A stretch of DNA of 64,000 nt from Artocarpus heterophyllus (lineage: Eukaryota > Streptophyta > Magnoliopsida > Rosales > Moraceae). Below, piece by piece: positions 1 to 11,027 of the stretch (its first letter is position 1; every line of letters begins with the position of its first letter). The notes under the pieces are model-generated. The model searched no databases and was not told the DNA's origin. It worked only from the letters and a program-made list of their open reading frames with translations. Location of the stretch: the NCBI GenBank assembly GCA_025403435.1, contig CM046341.1, forward strand, positions 23,906,908 through 23,970,907, read 5' to 3'. The translations under genes and the position numbers were made by a program.

Positions 1-1695
1 TGAAAAGAGTACAAGTGAAGGCTTTGTATGGTTGGTTTGTGAATTCTATTTGGTTGATTAATTGGTTTGTTTGTTATTGGCTTTGTTTTTCTTTTTCAAG
101 GATAACCAAATAAGACAGTATTCACAGAAAGAAATTTTCCGTTGTTTTTTAATTTATGTACAATACATAATTTTTTTTCTTTTTTTTTTACCCCGGATAT
201 TGTAGCATACCTGTGCAAAATAAAGCACTCTTTTTCTTTGTGGAATTGCTTTGTCTGGTATGCCTTGGTTGCGAGAGGCCTCGGGTTGGATTTCTCTCTG
301 TCTTCTGCCGATTGAGGTTAGCTCAATTTATGTTTAGTGGGTGTATGTTGTTTTCAATATGTGGAGGTATAAATTAGGGTGTTGCTGCGGTCTACCCATT
401 CAACGGAACATATAGAAGAAAAAGACTTGACATTGCCACTATTGAATAAAATATCTACGTTTAGTCGTAACATGATAGTCCTTAGATATATTATGTTACA
501 TCTTTTAAACATCAATGTTAGGTTTAATAATCATCACGTTAGTAGTCTTTATTTTTTATATGTTATGTTGAATAGACTGTTAACAAAAGCACTCAAAACA
601 TATTCAAAAAGAGTATGTTTTAATAATAATTGATGATGTGGTGAAAATAATTTGATTTTATTAATTATCATAAATGTTTTTGTCAATTATTTACTTCATT
701 ATAACTATAAGATTTATATCAATCGGTTAATAATAATAGTATTTATTAAAAATATAATCATTAAAATACAAATGTAATCATGAAAATCACATTCGTATGT
801 ACATATATATATATATATATATCTATATATAAAATTTTGCGGATGGTTTGTTTGTTTGTCCATTATGTGGCATAGGTTTTATCAACTAGTAGATGCTTTA
901 TTTGCGTAACATTTGCCAAGTGATTTGTTTTTTTATAGCTAAACAGACTTGTGTGTTGGCCACCGGTTGCTGTAGGTGGATTTTACATGTATTGGGTCTT
1001 TTGGGTATTGGTTAAAAACATTTGTAGCATGTGATAATTTTCCTTTAAAAACTTATCGTTCGGTATTGTTTTTAAAATAGATGAAAATATTTTTGTTTTG
1101 AAAAATAAATTTTTTTTTGAAAATTATGCTAAGAGTTTTTAAATGATTGTCTCGAAAAGCATACAAAAACATTTTTAAAAATTCTGAGAACGAAAACAAT
1201 GAGGTTATGTTTTTTATTTTAGCTCCTAGGAGTTTTACAATATTAACTAGTTCTAATTGAGAACCAAAAACCCTACTATTTGTTGGTTAGGTGTGCCAAA
1301 CGCCCTAATGACCTGGCGTTTCAGTAAATATATGTTAGTGTGTATGGATATGAACTTACGTCAGCGTAGCATGCATCCAAAGAGATGTAACTAAATTGCA
1401 ATAGCAACGTAATTGGTATTTATTTTTTTTTCAAAAGAGTGAAACAATATTTTTTTTTTTGAAAATTAATCAAGATGCATGGTCTACCAGGAGTTGTTAG
1501 TTGGAATAGTCAGACTTGTGGTTTGCTGTTATAAAGTTTGGGGTTTGAACTTCCTTATGGGTACTATATAATAAAAGTCATAGTTTATTACCTTGTAAGG
1601 AATCGGCAGAATGCACAGTCTAGTATGCACTTTTGGAATGCAATCAGCAAAATAAAATAAGACTCAAGCTAGTTCATTTTAGTTTGTCCGCGCTG
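1..1695. other. AT-rich intergenic sequence, no gene
   Basis: No reading frame here looks like a protein. The stretch is AT-rich with many homopolymer runs and a short (AT)n microsatellite at about 803-822. The 84-residue frame at 379-633 has low-complexity composition and no recognisable domain. Confidence 0.6.
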
Positions 1696-2580
1696 ATATA
1701 GGGTTATTTATTTATTTTTATCTTATATTTTAGTTTGATTCAACCAATATGTTTAGTTTTTAATGTAAGAGATTTTTCATATACAAAAATTATGATTTTT
1801 AAAATATGCATGAATCAAATTGCATAATAATCATCTAAATGTGGAAACGTAATAAAAAGGAAATCTAACCTCCGCCATTGATGATTAGAAGAATGAATAT
1901 AGAGTATCTCTGTAAGAATTCTTGAAGAAAATGGTGTGAAAAGAAGAAAATCTTCTAAACCTTAAGCAATTTAGAAGGATGCTATATTTCTTTGTATAAC
2001 TGCTAGGTTTAGGGACTTTCTGGATTTTTACATAATATATATAAACACCCACATCAAGGTATACGTTACCATCAATCTAAAAAGAGGCCTTTTTTTCTCT
2101 AAACGATATAAGAGTTCTCCTTTAGTTGAGATTCCTCAAAACTAGAGATATATTGGACCCCTTTAATTTATTTTATTTATTTATTATCATTTAAAAAATT
2201 AAATAAATAATAAATAAAATTAAAATAATAATTAATTTTATCGAATCTATATCTTCAGATTAAATTAAATATATTTATATATTTTTCCGTCAACCTTCAA
2301 TTTTGTCCTTAAATAGAAAAATAAAAAGACTTTAAGAACTTAACAAAATTTTAAGCTGAGTTGGGACCTCAAAAGTGTCTGTACCCTTTAAAATGGTTTT
2401 TTTTTTTTTAATGTCTTTTTGTTGTTCTTTTCTTATTTCTGAACCTTTACTTTTTTTTTTTTTTGTTTCTTAAGGATAATTTGATAGGTGAAAATCAATT
2501 ATTAATTTAAGTAAGGTATATAATTGTATATTAGATCTAATATGAATGTATATATTCGATGATATAAAAAAAAACTGAAG
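1696..2580 (+). repeat. Diverged MITE-like dispersed repeat, copy A
   Basis: This segment shares scattered but collinear blocks with 34162-34605. Both begin with a TATAGGGTTATTTA-like start. Both carry a block reading roughly CAGATTAAATTAAATAT followed by TTTCCGTCAACCTTCAA. Both end with an AAGGATAATTTGA block, then TAAGGTATA and an ATTCGATGA-type end. Copy A is longer, with extra AT-rich sequence in the middle. It encodes nothing recognisable. A non-autonomous DNA transposon is the likeliest class, but its ends are not sharply defined here. Confidence 0.4.
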
Positions 2581-3167
2581 ATATCGTTTTTAAATAAACT
2601 TAAAACAAATGATATATGAAATGGTAAATATCCCATGAATAATATTAATTGCATTCTAGCCAATAGAGATTAAAAACATAATAACTAACAAACACAAAAG
2701 ATATGGATAAATTCTCCCTGATAGTAGCAATTACGAAGAATTGAATAAAGCTAAAGATATATTAGTAATGTGACTAACCTCGAAGGAGGGACAACACTAA
2801 TTTGTTGGGCAATATGTTCCGTCGAAATTAGTTGAGATGTCATATTGCTAGATTGAGTCGTAACGATTGCTACTCATGGATTGAATAACTAGTCGGTAGA
2901 CACCTTCATTATTATATAATCTGGGAGTATTGGTGCGTCGATGGTGTATATTTGTTGGCTATTTGACTGGTTATTATGGGGTGTTTATATTATTGGGATT
3001 GAAGTACCATTAAAATCTTTTTAAGTGCCACTATTCTTACCCTTTCCTGCTGAGAAAGAGATACGATTTTATTTTTTTGGGCAAAAAATTACGATATCTT
3101 GCTATTTTGAGAAATAAATTGAACAATCCAGGTAAAAAAAAAATTATCCTACAAAATTAGAGCTTGC
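2581..3167. other. AT-rich spacer, nothing recognised
   Basis: No coding or structural signal was found between the repeat on the left and the gypsy LTR that begins at 3168. Confidence 0.5.
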
Positions 3168-3350
3168 TGTCACGAGCTTACTTTCTCCAAGCTACTCGTG
3201 CGGCCTTAGCACAGTCTCGGTGCTAAGTCAGCCTAACTCACTCACGCTCTTGCCTTGAACACAAGGGAACACAAGAGAGAGCAAGGAGAACTTTGAAAGG
3301 CTTTGATTCTTGATTTCCTTGGATGGTTTACAAATGAATGGGATGGTCCT

Positions 3351-3357
3351 ATTTATA
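3351..3357 (-). promoter_or_regulatory. TATA box of the gypsy LTR
   Basis: TATAAAT on the minus strand within a GC-flanked context (GCCTATAAATAGG). The same site is at 18304-18310 in the other LTR. It lies about 350 bp from the U3 start, as expected for a plant LTR promoter. Confidence 0.6.
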
Positions 3358-3420
3358 GGCATCCTCCCAACTAATGGACGGTCTAGATTGCATTGATCCA
3401 ACGGCTGCTATTTCCTATCT

Positions 3421-3640
3421 AGAATGTTCTAGCAAAGTGTGGAGGATATTTACAAGTATAGAGTATTCTATAGACTGCTACACTATTCTATATTGTCCCT
3501 AAGTGCTCTTATAGTTCTAGAGAGTTCTAGAGTCTTCCAGGACCTTCTAGGCTCTTCAAGACGCTTCTAGACTATGGTGTAACCTCCTGGAATGCTACAG
3601 AATGATGTAGATCACTCTGGACTCTTCTAGAATCTTCTTG
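3421..3640 (-). promoter_or_regulatory. Phased TTCTAG array with heat-shock elements in U3
   Basis: Over most of this stretch a TTCTAG-like hexamer recurs about every 10 bp (for example ending at 3520, 3530, 3540, 3550, 3570, 3630). At 3625-3637 the sequence is TTCTAGAATCTTC, a perfect three-unit heat-shock element (TTCnnGAAnnTTC). At 3421-3430 AGAATGTTCT is a perfect two-unit element. Intermediate units are degenerate (TTCnnGAGnnTTC). The array lies 65-290 bp upstream of the TATA box on the minus strand, a usual place for enhancer elements. Heat inducibility is an inference from the motif. Confidence 0.55.
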
Positions 3641-3710
3641 GGGCTATGTTTTCTCCCAAAAACGCCCAAGACAAGTGAGTTGCCTCTTTGTGGCTTGGTG
3701 GGGCGTGACA

Positions 3711-3722
3711 TTCTCCCCCACC
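3711..3722 (-). other. Polypurine tract of the gypsy element
   Basis: On the minus strand the bases just before the downstream LTR read TGGGGGAGAA, a typical plus-strand primer site. It directly follows the stop codon of the integrase-chromodomain frame. Confidence 0.8.
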
Positions 3723-6700
3723 TATGCTCGCGACGCCCTCGTCGCGTCCTCATGGTATTGTTGGATCCTGTCTTTGAACTGCCAAAGTGCCTCCTCAGTT
3801 TCCCAATTAGCCTCAGTGTCAAGCAATCCCTTCCATTTGATAAAGTACTCCCTGTAGCTTGACACACCTCGTCTTCGGATGACTCGATCTGCTAGTATTT
3901 CATCAACCTCTTTGTCAAAGGAGGTGACCACGGCTGTGGGTGCTCGATGGGAGACTCCCTTTGATGGATCTTCCATGTCTTCATGGTATGGTTTGAGCAT
4001 ACTTACGTGGAAGACTGGATGAATCTTTAGCTTGGGTGGGAGATGGAGTTTATATGAGACCTTACCTATACGCTTGATTACCTCGAAAGGTCCTTCGTAC
4101 TTGCGTATTAGACCCTTATGGACCTTCCTGAATGTCTTGAACTGTTGCGGCAAAAGTTTCACTAAGACAAGGTCTCCTTCCTTAAACTCTACGTGCCTCC
4201 TCTTCTTGTCGACCCATTTCTTCATGCGCTTCACCACTTTGTGCAATGCTGCCCGGGCCAATTCTACCTGCTTACGCCATGACTTAGCAAATTTGAATGC
4301 AGTAGGGCTCTTCCTTTCATAGCGAGTGGCAAGGGAAAGAGGGGTTGTTGGCTGTTGTCCTATGACGATCTCAAAAGGACTCTTGTTGGTAGCCTCACTT
4401 TGTTGCAAATTGTAGGAAAATTGTGCAACATCTAAAAGCTTGGCCCAATCCCGTTGGTTGGCACTTATATAGTGCCGCAAGTAGAGCTCCAATAAAGCAT
4501 TGATGCGTTCTATTTGGCTGTCGCTTTGGGGATGGAAGCTTGTTGAGAAGTTCAAGTCTGACCCTAGCATCTTGAACAGCTCCGTCCAAAACCTTCCAGT
4601 AAAATGAGGGTCTCGGTCACTGATGATGCTTGTTGGAACGCCCCAAAGTTTGACTACATTGCGTAGGAATAGTTTGGCTGCCTCCTCTACGGTGCAGTCA
4701 GTTGGCGCTGCAATAAAAGTTGCATACTTGCTAAACCTATCCACCATGACCATGATGCTTCCACATCCATCGAACTTCGGTAGGCAGGTGATGAAGTCCA
4801 TAGAGACGCTTTCCCATGGTCTCTCTGGGATGGGTAGTGGGTTGAGCGGTTGCTGTTGGACTACCTTATTTTGTTTGCAGACAAGGCAGGTCCTTACATA
4901 TTCCTCGACCCCATCTCACATGTCAGGCCAATAGTAGACAGACTTCAAGAGAGCAAGTGTGCGTTTCATACCTGGGTGGCCCGCCCATAGGGAGTCATGA
5001 CACTCCTTTATTAAATCTTTCCTCAAATTGGCCCACTTTGGTACGTACATTCGGTTGCCCTTGGTGTAGAGGATGTTATCAGCTAGCCAAAACCTTCGTG
5101 TTTTGCCCTCGTTCGCCACGGTGATGATACTTTGTGTTTGAGGGTCCGCCTTTAGTCCCTCCTTGATTTTGCTCAATAGCGGGCTATTGACTTGAGAAAT
5201 ACTCGATAGCTCGGCCTTTCGACTCAACGCATCAGCTACCACATTCACCTTTCCTGGCTTGTACTCCATGACATAATCGAATTCGGCCAAGAAGTCTTGC
5301 CATCTAGCTTGCTTTGGACTGAGTTTCCTTTGGGTCTAGAAGTAGCTTGTTGCAATGTTGTCAGTCATTATCACAAACTTTGACCCAAGTAGATAATGGC
5401 GCCACACTCTAAGGCAATGGACGACGGCTGTCATCTCTTTCTCTTGTACTGTGTAGCGTCGCTCAGTCTCATTGAGCTTTCGGCTTTCATAAGCAATTGG
5501 GTGTCCTTCTTGCATAAGAACGCCTCCTATGGCAAAGTCTGAGGCATCTATGTGTACCTCATATGGTTTGGTGTGATCGGGTAGGCTGAGTACGGGCTCC
5601 TCACTGATTGCTTTCTTTAGATCTTCAAAGGCCTTTTGACACTTCTCTGTCCAGTCCCATGCTTTGTTTTTCTTGAGAAGGTCGGTCAGTGGAGCAGCCC
5701 TCGCCGAATAACTCTTGATAAAACGGCGGTAGTAGTTTACTAGCCCAAGAAAAGATCGCAACTCATGTACCTTGGTTGGTGGCTCCCAAGTTTGGATAGC
5801 ATGCACCTTGTCATCCTCCATCATTAGCTGGCCATCCTTGATCTTGTGCCCCAAGAAGACTACCCCTGGCTTGGCAAAGGAACACTTCTCCTTCTTGATG
5901 TATAGCTCGTTGTCTCGTAGCACCTTAAACACCTCCCTTAAGTGTTGCACGTGCTCTTCTAAGGTCTTGCTATACACCACTATGTCATCCAAATAGACGA
6001 CCACGAATTGATCGAGATACGGGTGGAACAACTTATTCATCAAAGTACAGAATGTAGCAGGTGCATTGGTTAGTCCAAATGGCATAACCAAGAATTCATA
6101 AGACCCATACCTTGTAACACATGTGGTCTTTGGTTCGTCTCCTTCGGCTATGCGAACTTGGTAATACCCCGAGCGAAGGTCTAACTTCGAGAAGTAGCGG
6201 GCATGACCTAGTTGATCAAACAAGTCAGCAATCAGAGGAATGGGGTATTTGTTCTTTACCGTGATCTTGTTGAGAGCCCTGTAGTCGATGCACATGCGCA
6301 AGGAACCATCCTTCTTCTTCTGGAACAGGACTGGTGCACCGAACGGGGCTTTGGAAGGCCTGATGAACCTTGCATCAAGTAACTCCTTGAGTTGCCTTCT
6401 TAGTTCCGCCAATTCTGGTGGTGCCATGCGATATGCACCCATGGCTGGTGGCTTTGTCCCCGGTTCCAGCTCGATCTGATGGTCTACCTCCCTCCTTGGT
6501 GGTAGCTTCTTTGGTAACTCTGCTGGTGCAACGTCCTTGAACTCCTCGAGGACAGCTGCTACCTCCTTTGGCTCGACTTCTAGTGGCCCTTGTTCTTCAT
6601 CGTCATACTCCTTGAGAATAGCCAAATAGCTTTCCTCATCCCTCCGGATGCCCTTCTTAAATTGCATTGCTGAGAGCACCTTTATGTCTTGCTTGTTGGT

Positions 6701-7189
6701 CCTTGTTGTTGGTACCACCCAAGCCTTATCGCCGTCCATGATGCACATGCTGTTGGCGAATGGTACTGGGAATGCCTTGACTTGATCCAAGAATTCCAAT
6801 CCCAAGATAACCCTAAAGTGATCCATTGGAACGACAGAGAAGTCCATATGTCCAGACCAGGCTCCCATGCTGATCTTAACTCCTCGGGCTATGCCGTGAA
6901 TGGGTCGAGCAGGTGAATTAACTGCCTTGATGGAGCCCCCTCCACCAGTCACCTTAAGTCCTAACCTTTGGGCTTCTTCGATTGAGATAAAGTTATGGGT
7001 TGCACCTGTGTCAAGCATGGCTACCGTTGGTTTTCCTCCAATGGACACGCCCACAAAGAGTAGCCCCTTGGCTTGGGTTTTGGGAGCAGATTGGATCACA
7101 TTGAGTAGCTGCATGGACCCCATGTGTGCACCATTGTTGCCACCATCGGCCTCTGTCCCGTCTTGATGACTTGCAAGGAGTGAATTCAA
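3722..7189 (-). pseudogene. Gypsy pol: protease, RT, RNase H, integrase, chromodomain
   Basis: This was one reading frame, now cut by stops. From 7189 leftward: an aspartic protease with LDTGATHNF; reverse transcriptase with YLDDIVVYS; RNase H with [15 protein letters not shown] at 5336-5338 replaces a glutamine codon inside RNase H. The frame continues into the integrase zinc-binding region and meets a TGA at 4916-4918, where an arginine codon is likely. The integrase core follows (MDFITCLPKF, then SDRDPHF, then the E of QIERIN), and the frame ends with a chromodomain (VDEILADRVI, YFIKWKG, NWE). Chromodomains of this class can direct integration to particular chromatin. Both stops fit C-to-T changes, as expected for methylated, ageing DNA. 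Confidence 0.93.
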
Positions 7190-7480
7190 GGCCCTTTTCT
7201 GTGGGCAATCCCTAGCCCAGTGGGGACCATCTCAAAGGAAGCATTTTTGTTGTTGGACTTACTCGAACTCTTGCCATCCTTTTGCTTGCCCTTGTCCTTG
7301 CCTCGTGAGGTGTTATCTTGGCGGTGCTCATCTTTGCGTTGGCCTTTGTCGCCCCCACCTTTGGCTTGACCACTCTTCTTGTCCTTCGGCTTGTTGGTGG
7401 ACTCCTTTTGGCTTGCATAGTCAATCAGGCTTTCAACCACAACTATGGCAGTAGCAAGGTCTTGCAACCCACGTAGCTCG
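7190..7480 (-). pseudogene. Gypsy gag, C-terminal half with broken zinc knuckle
   Basis: This is the part of gag downstream of the copia insertion. It carries a lysine- and serine-rich linker and then a zinc knuckle. The knuckle is recognisable only by changing frame at an A run near 7245: it then reads CFL, stop, [13 protein letters not shown] therefore replaces the second cysteine codon of CX2CX4HX4C, so both a frameshift and a nonsense codon hit this domain. The remaining part of gag lies at 17185-18088, beyond the inserted element. Confidence 0.85.
7476..7480. other. Left target duplication of the nested copia
   Basis: GCTCG precedes the copia LTR and GCTCA (17185-17189) follows it. Four of five bases match, and the gypsy gag reading resumes across the two sides. 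Confidence 0.75.
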
Positions 7481-8916
7481 TGTTAGACATGTATGCTCTA
7501 AGGAGTAAAAATGTAATACCTTTTTGGAGACATTTTTATCAATAAAGAATTTATTCATTTATATATACCAAATATTGTCCTCTTTACGTTCATACTTGTT
7601 GAATGTATGATAAGCAAACAGTAGTCTGAGACTGTCAGTCTAAACCTTAAGAGTTGGGCATATGATGGGATGATTATGCGGTAGACACGACTCTTAAGGT
7701 GATGGTCTAAAATATATGATCCGCAATCGAGGGAATAAAGTTGGGCGCTTTATTCATGTAAAGATTGTTATGTTGTCTATATCCCTTTTGGGAGATGGTT
7801 TGTCTTGGCCATCGGAGTTGGACTCCGTGAATAGAAACATTGGCGCGTTGTCATAGGTGACGATGTGTTGGATCGGGACATAAAGTGAATTGATTTGGAT
7901 TAATAATTCTGTCTTGGCAAATCGATTCACTTTAGACAATCATTTGTATTGTATCTTAATCCTGAGATGAATAATGGGCCCGTTGTCTCGATTTGTGTCT
8001 TTTGATGTACCAATGGGTGACTCCCACATCTCTATAGTGGCATGCATGCCGGTACGTTGGAGGCATGACTCTTGGTAGCGTAGACTTGTTATTCATAGAT
8101 ATGGAATCCATAGCTCCTCTTTAGGAGTAATGATATCCTCTTATATGCGTTGTCCTGTAATTGGAAAACTGGAGCGCTCAACCATTTGGATACATAGGTG
8201 TAACCGAATGGTATACTATCTTTGGATGGTAAGTTTTCTAATGGTGAGACAATGGAACGTAAGATAAAAATAATCGGGAAGGTAAGACAGAACTTGTCCT
8301 TAAGCTGGTTATGGATGATCATATGGGGATGCGATACACTATGATATGTCATGGAGACTTAGCTACACGAGCTTCGTAATTCTATAAAATTCGAGAGTGC
8401 AGCTCCAAGCTTTTAGTGGAGTAGCGTTGGAGTTGATAATTGTGAAATGTATATCTGGGATATTGGGTTTCATAATTATCATGAGCTTGAACTTTATAGG
8501 TCCATTTTGGTCCCCTTTGCTAGCTCACAAAATCCTGTAACGACACGGCGTGCTTTTCCAATAATTGGTGACTTATGTCGGATTTATCAGATTGGTTTAA
8601 AATTTATAAGAATCAAATAATTCATGTCTGTTTATCGGTTGAATTAATTATGTAAGAAATTAGTTCAAGATGAACTTGTTGAATTATGGCGTTCGGATAA
8701 TTCTTGTCTGTTTATCGGTTGTTTTAATTTTGGACAATTAGAACAAGATAAACTTGTAGAATTATTGTGAATTGATTTATTTTCTTAGAGATTATCTTGA
8801 TAAAGTTTGTTTTGATCAGATATCTTTTCTATTGGGCTATTTGAATCAAAACTGAGACTTTATCCTTTAGAATCTCGGGTGGAAAATAAAAGATTCGCGG
8901 AGATTTTTTCTCGGCA

Positions 8917-8996
8917 GTTCGGCATGCCGGATGACGTGTTCGGCCTGCCGAACTGGTCAGTTCGGCCTGCCTATCACACAGTTCGGCATGCCGACC
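8917..8996 (+). repeat. Four phased palindromes in copia U3
   Basis: Imperfect copies of the palindrome GTTCGGCNNGCCGAAC start at 8917, 8938, 8960 and 8981, a spacing of 21, 22 and 21 bp, about two helical turns. The array ends 118 bp upstream of the TATA box. In the right LTR the copies start at 16609, 16630 and 16651, one unit fewer. A dimeric transcription factor site repeated on one face of the helix is a plausible role. Confidence 0.7.
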
Positions 8997-9113
8997 GCGA
9001 CAGTTAAGATTACGCGTTTTTCACGCGTATCTTATCAGATATTGATCCGAACTTGATTCTGTTTCGATTTTTGAGACCTAATCTGATATGGACTGACCCC
9101 AAGGACCAATAGG

Positions 9114-9121
9114 TATAAAAA
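9114..9121 (+). promoter_or_regulatory. TATA box of the copia left LTR
   Basis: TATAAAAA in the context AATAGGTATAAAAAGGG, followed by purine-rich leader sequence. The identical site is at 16784-16791 in the right LTR. It marks U3/R: about 1.6 kb of U3 and about 0.4 kb of R plus U5. Confidence 0.65.
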
Positions 9122-9516
9122 GGGAGTGAGTCTAATGATTTACTCAGATCAATTTGAGAGATTAAGAGTGATACTCTTCTAGTGAGCATCTGAAAACTCC
9201 CTGAGAGCTTTTGTTCACAAATTACGAACACTAGCTTTGGGTTCTCTCTATTGGTTGGAAGGAGAGTCACCGGTGGAAGAGCTGTACGTGTGAGCCCACA
9301 CTCACTCCGGTTGTGGATAGAGAACAGCAAAGAAGACCAGTTGGTTGAGGCTCTTCTGGAACGTTACTTCTCTACACAGGTCGCGGAGGTTCTTCGGCAC
9401 ACTGAGGTTAGTAAGATCTGTTTAATTTATACATATAACATGTCAAACTTGTGTTTTGGAAAATACTCTGATGAAAAAAATTTTAAAATTCCGCTGCGCA
9501 CTTTGTTTCCAACAAT

Positions 9517-9528
9517 TGGTATCAGAGC
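9517..9528 (+). other. Primer binding site, tRNA-Met type
   Basis: TGGTATCAGAGC begins two bases after the end of the left LTR and is complementary to the 3' end of plant initiator methionine tRNA, the usual copia primer. Confidence 0.9.
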
Positions 9529-10026
9529 CGAGGTTTTTACATAAATTTGCAAGTTTGTGATCATGTTATATGCATAAATTTTGTGATCTTAATCTCTCCA
9601 ATGCTTGAATTAAATTTTATAGAGAGATGGCACTCTAGGTTTCTATATAATATATATGTTGTCATGGATTATATGGTGAATGTTTATTAATTAATTATGG
9701 TTGATTAAATTGTTGTTTAATTATTTATTAATTAATTAATACCGGTTATGGTTCCTTAGAGGTTAGAATGTGTATCTAGGTTTTTCATGTAATTAGATGG
9801 CGGACTATCATCTCCGTCTAGGAATTATTATTTAATTTTTTATTTGTAAGAATTTTGTAATTAAATAATTATTCGGAGAAGACGGAACGAGAAGTCGGAA
9901 CTTTAAGATTGATGATGGCGCCTCCAGGTATTTCCTGAGTCTCTAATTTTATGTTTTTGAATTGATGAAAATAAAATTGATGAATTGCATTAAAATTGTA
10001 TTTTCTGGATTGAGGGTTTTCTGCTC

Positions 10027-10211
10027 GGTCGGCATGCCGGACCTCACAGTTCGGCAGGCCGAAGGTCACAGATCGGCAGGCCGAACGTACGGTCCGGCAG
10101 GCCGACAGTGGGGCAGAAATTTTGGTGCTCTGCCGGCAGGCCGAACCTTCATGTTCGGCAGGCCGAACCACCATGATCGGCAGACCGATCACCCAGATCG
10201 GCCTGCCGACC
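10027..10211 (+). repeat. Eight phased palindromes in the copia leader
   Basis: Palindromes close to GTTCGGCAGGCCGAAC start at 10027, 10049, 10071, 10092, 10131, 10153, 10175 and 10196. Spacings are 22, 22, 21, 39, 22, 22 and 21, so one unit between 10092 and 10131 appears lost. The array is in the untranslated leader, not the promoter. As RNA each unit could fold on itself (6-7 bp stem) or pair with another molecule. A decayed version is in the relic copy at about 45040-45230. Confidence 0.75.
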
Positions 10212-10699
10212 GAGAGCTGCCAGGTGTCCAGAAAAGGTGCGATTTTTCAAGTGCAGTTTTAATTTTATTTTTGGGACGATTCTGAGAAACATTAAATTTG
10301 GATATGACCGAAAATATGAAGTGTTCGATTCATACGGGATTGAGGACTTGAAGATGGATATTACATGAAGAAGGATACAGCTTGAGGATTCAAGGATGAA
10401 GAATCGATAAATGTCTCGATTATTCTCTTGTAATCTTAGTTTTTCTATTCTCTAGGGTGGAACCATAATATTACGGTTATTATTATTATGCTTGTAGCTT
10501 TGCTTGATTGCTTTGCTTGTCTGCATTATAATATGATTTACCATGTATATTGATAACATGTCATATAGAATAGGGAGTGCCGCTCATATTAAAATTGTTC
10601 ATGCATAATTTTAAAATAAAACCTTGACTTCAAAAGATTGAGTGGGAGAAGGTTTTCGAAGAGAGAACCTAAGGCCTCCATCGTTGGTCCATAGGAAGA

Positions 10700-11027
10700 A
10701 CATGATGGTCCCAACCCCTAGGAAGGGATTTCTATCATGTACCAGATTGGATCTCTGAAAGGATAAGGTATTTTAGTATGATTTATGATTGCACACCCCT
10801 AGGTGGTGATTATAAATCATGGATAAAATATTAAAACGGTGGTTATACACTCACGTTAATTTTATTATTAACCTCCCCTAGGAGCTCTGTTAATAAAATT
10901 AATGGCCAAAGAAACGATTATTAGTATATGCTGGATCATACGGGTCCTGGATGGCATATATTAATCAGGAGGGGATCCGTGTTCCTGATTGAATTTGGCA
11001 TGACTCCCCTAGGAGCTTGTTGAATTC
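10700..11027 (+). other. Chain of six hairpins upstream of gag
   Basis: Six adjacent inverted repeats: 10700-10740, 10778-10820, 10856-10902, 10923-10962, 10963-10990 and 10991-11027. Stems include ATGATTTAT with ATAAATCAT, a long TTAATTTTATTA stem, and AATCAGGA with TCCTGATT. Hairpins 1, 2, 3 and 6 share the apex CCCCTAGG, containing the self-complementary CCTAGG, and hairpin 5 has GGATCC. The block ends about 150 bp before the gag start. Placement and palindromic apices resemble retroviral packaging and dimer-initiation regions. This is inference; only the inverted repeats are directly seen. Confidence 0.6.

Larger units (their letters stand above)
3168..3710 (-). repeat. Downstream (3') LTR of the gypsy element
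   Basis: The LTR runs from TGTCACGAGC to GGGGCGTGACA, a TG...CA structure with short inverted ends. It matches 18121-18663 at about 96% by eye and at exactly the same length. Read on the minus strand, U3 starts at 3710 and a TATAAAT box lies at 3351-3357. U3 is dominated by TTCTAG motifs spaced about 10 bp apart. Confidence 0.95.
7481..9514 (+). repeat. Left (5') LTR of the nested copia
   Basis: Starts TGTTAGACATG and ends CTTTGTTTCCAACA, immediately before the primer site. A TATAAAAA box is at 9114-9121 and a palindrome array at 8917-8996. It contains one 22-bp palindrome unit that is missing from the right LTR. Open frames inside it (for example 9251-9544) differ from known protein composition and are not counted as genes. 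Confidence 0.97.

Noticed and set aside
3168..3710. Target duplication of the gypsy element
   Set aside because: CTTGC and TTGTG on the two sides do not match well enough; I claim none.
9251..9544. 97-residue frame in the copia LTR, repeated at 16921-17220
   Set aside because: It spans R-U5 and the primer site; it is repeated only because the LTR is.
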